In this document: positions 4,889 to 6,331 of the stretch, piece after piece
Layout of the letters: every line of letters begins with the position of its first letter
Position numbering within the stretch: position 1 is the first letter of the stretch
NCBI GenBank assembly: GCA_003972855.1
Contig: QOAS01000022.1
Location: 1 to 6,331 of the forward strand
DNA: 6,331 bases
Direction: 5' to 3'
Source of the DNA: Gammaproteobacteria bacterium
GTDB lineage: Bacteria; Aquificota; Aquificia; Aquificales; QOAS01
Translations under genes and position numbers: made by a program
The notes under the pieces: generated by a model
The model's database searches: none
The model's input: the letters and a program-made list of their open reading frames with translations, nothing else
Told to the model about the DNA's origin: nothing

Positions 4889-6172
4889 ATGCTACGCTGG
4901 GTTTTGGACATTTGGGAGATTGAAGAGCTTAAGAAGAGGTTAATTTATACCCTCGGAATTCTCGTTATATACGCCATAGGAACGCACATACCCCTGCCGG
5001 GAATAAATACCCCCGCTTTGGAGGAGTTCTTTAACCAATTCAACCAGAGTATTTTCATGCTCTACAACATCTTTTCGGGTGGAGCCTTGAAAAAGATGAC
5101 CGTTTTTGCGCTCGGAATTCTACCCTACATAACCGCCTCTATCTTAATGCAACTTTTGACCGCTTCCGTGCCTTATCTGAAGCAACTCCAAACGGAGGAG
5201 GGCGATTACGGGAGGTATAAAATTCAGGAATATACCAAATACCTAACCCTTTTTATAGCAACCGTCCAGGCTCTATTTCTAACCGTGTGGCTTCAGAACC
5301 AAACCACGCCCGATGGAACCCCTTTGGTGTATTCCACCGGTATAGGTTTTACCCTTCAGACCGTCCTCATTTTGGTTGCGGGTGCAATGTTTGTAACCTG
5401 GCTCGGAGAGAGAATATCCAAACACGGCATAGGTAACGGTTCTTCAATCCTGATATTTGCGGGAATAGTTATGGGGTTCCCTTCTATGGTTATACAAATA
5501 GTAAACACCTACAAAACGGGTGAAATTTCGGTAATAGACCTCGCGGTGGTTATTATTGCGGTTTTGGCAATTGTAGTTGGAATTGTAATAATCCAAGAAG
5601 CGGAGAGGAGAATACCTATCCAATACCCCCAAAGGAACTTAGGTTTCGGAGCGCCTACCGTTTCGTATTTACCCATAAAACTCAATCCCGTTAGCGTTAT
5701 GCCCATAATTTTTGCCCAAGCAATTTTGGTTATGCCCGCCACTTTTGTGCAACTGTTTCACTTTGAAAGTCTATCTTTCCTCCAAGAGTGGCTCCGATAC
5801 GACTCTTTGGTCTACAACATCATCTATGTAGCTCTGATAATTTTGTTTACCTATGTTTACGCCTCGGTTATAGTCAATCCCCAAGACATAGCGGAAAATT
5901 TAAGGAAGGCGGGTGCTTTTATCCCCGGCGTTCGCCCGGGTAAGGAGACGGAAGAATATTTGGCAACCGTAATAAACCGTCTGCTCTTTGTGGGAGCGCT
6001 GTTTCTCTCGGTTATAGCGGTTATTCCCGTAATTATTCAGATTAAAACCCATATTCCCTTTTACTTCGGGGGAACCACTGCCCTTATTACCGTGGGCGTA
6101 GCCTTGGATACCCTCCACCGAATAGAGGGGCATTTGGCGATGAAAAGGTACTACAAGTTCCTCTCCAAATAG
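4889..6172 (+). CDS. secY: Preprotein translocase subunit SecY
   Basis: This 427-residue protein is the channel subunit of the SecYEG translocon in the inner membrane. Ten membrane helices can be drawn (about 17-33, 73-92, 115-137, 153-172, 184-205, 213-236, 264-288, 306-329, 361-385 and 389-407). Signatures are G-I-N after helix 1, the plug with F-S-G-G-A (62-66), F-A-L-G-I-L-P-Y-I-T-A-S-I (73-85), G-E-R-I-S-K-H-G-I-G-N-G (173-184), the cytosolic C4 loop with P-I-Q-Y-P-Q-R (243-249), and the C5 loop P-Q-D-I-A-E-N (331-337) to V-R-P-G (348-351). R349 there corresponds to the SecA-interacting arginine of E. coli. Length and motifs are those of the housekeeping SecY rather than an accessory SecY2. 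The ATG at 4889 is forced by an upstream in-frame stop and gives a normal cytosolic N-terminus. Neighbours are birA (14 bp upstream) and a glycosyltransferase (12 bp downstream). rplO, adk and map, its usual partners, are absent. Confidence 0.97.
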   Translation: MLRWVLDIWEIEELKKRLIYTLGILVIYAIGTHIPLPGINTPALEEFFNQFNQSIFMLYNIFSGGALKKMTVFALGILPYITASILMQLLTASVPYLKQLQTEEGDYGRYKIQEYTKYLTLFIATVQALFLTVWLQNQTTPDGTPLVYSTGIGFTLQTVLILVAGAMFVTWLGERISKHGIGNGSSILIFAGIVMGFPSMVIQIVNTYKTGEISVIDLAVVIIAVLAIVVGIVIIQEAERRIPIQYPQRNLGFGAPTVSYLPIKLNPVSVMPIIFAQAILVMPATFVQLFHFESLSFLQEWLRYDSLVYNIIYVALIILFTYVYASVIVNPQDIAENLRKAGAFIPGVRPGKETEEYLATVINRLLFVGALFLSVIAVIPVIIQIKTHIPFYFGGTTALITVGVALDTLHRIEGHLAMKRYYKFLSK

Positions 6173-6184
6173 TATCTTCTTTTT

Positions 6185-6331
6185 ATGTTTAAAACCTTTT
6201 TGGTAATAAACCTTTTTATCCTCCTTTTGAGGTTTGTTTATATCTTCGTTACCCCTTTTGACCTATCCCCCGAAGAAGCCCAATATTGGGACTGGTCTCG
6301 CCATTTAGATTTGTCCTACTATTTCAAGCCT
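6185..6331 (+). CDS. GT39/ArnT-like membrane glycosyltransferase, N-terminal part (3' truncated by window end)
   Basis: An ATG at 6185 opens a frame of 49 codons that runs off the window. Residues 3-22 form a first membrane helix. They are followed by L-S-P-E-E-A-Q-Y-W-D-W (27-37) and L-D-L-S-Y-Y-F-K-P (41-49), closely matching the start of the first periplasmic loop of the PMT/ArnT superfamily (GT39/GT83), where the acidic D/E-E/D-A-x-Y pair is catalytically important. Members transfer sugars from polyprenyl-phosphate carriers to lipid A or proteins. Aquifex lipid A is known to carry galacturonic acid, added in other bacteria by Rgt-type enzymes of this superfamily, so a lipid A role is one option. 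Protein glycosylation is another. The gene starts 12 bp after secY with no visible Shine-Dalgarno sequence, suggesting it is read on the same transcript. The acceptor cannot be judged from this piece. Confidence 0.82.
   Translation, partial: MFKTFLVINLFILLLRFVYIFVTPFDLSPEEAQYWDWSRHLDLSYYFKP

Noticed and set aside
5444..6133. Minus-strand frames opposite secY
   Set aside because: They are shadows of a highly conserved secY reading frame, with no supporting signals.
1..6331. tRNA, rRNA, riboswitch, CRISPR or insertion sequence
   Set aside because: No cloverleaf, rRNA-like block, spaced repeats, transposase reading frame or terminal inverted repeats were seen on reading both strands; the window is almost fully occupied by protein genes.

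Overview
The window looks like chromosomal DNA from a thermophilic bacterium, most likely an Aquificota member. The basis is composition and protein character. Arginine is mostly AGG/AGA, isoleucine is often ATA, genes are packed 10-30 bp apart, and proteins are rich in Lys/Glu. The biotin ligase and the phosphatidylinositol-phosphate-synthase-like enzyme also fit that group. This placement is inference; no rRNA or other decisive marker is present.

Layout. Bases 1-102 hold the last 33 codons of an unrecognised gene. A type IV pilin-like precursor (160-753, +) follows. Convergent to it, only 14 bp away, is a CDP-alcohol phosphatidyltransferase (768-1346, -) with residues typical of inositol-phosphate-using enzymes. 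A 75-bp divergent intergenic region separates this from a three-gene c-di-GMP module on the + strand: a free-standing FIST sensor (1422-2585), a small diguanylate cyclase overlapping it by ATGA (2582-3205), and a second diguanylate cyclase (3232-4086). After a 62-bp gap comes a second + strand run: biotin protein ligase birA (4149-4874), secY (4889-6172), and the first 49 codons of a GT39/ArnT-like membrane glycosyltransferase (6185 to the window end). No stretch over 300 bp lacks a gene. I found no tRNA, rRNA, CRISPR array or insertion sequence.

How the genes may work together. The FIST protein has no output domain, and its stop codon is fused to the start of a cyclase whose only extra part is a short N-terminal coiled coil. 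This looks like a two-protein version of a ligand sensor controlling c-di-GMP synthesis. The first cyclase has an intact RxxD product-inhibition site and an unusual C-x-H-x8-C-x2-C cluster just after its catalytic hairpin. The second has lost the inhibitory arginine. A nearby type IV pilin is a plausible target of c-di-GMP control, but nothing in the sequence proves the link. secY here sits between birA and a glycosyltransferase, not in the usual ribosomal-protein operon.

Several translation starts are odd. Strong Shine-Dalgarno sequences overlap the GTG starts of the phosphatidyltransferase and birA, so real initiation may be at ATT or ATA codons just downstream.
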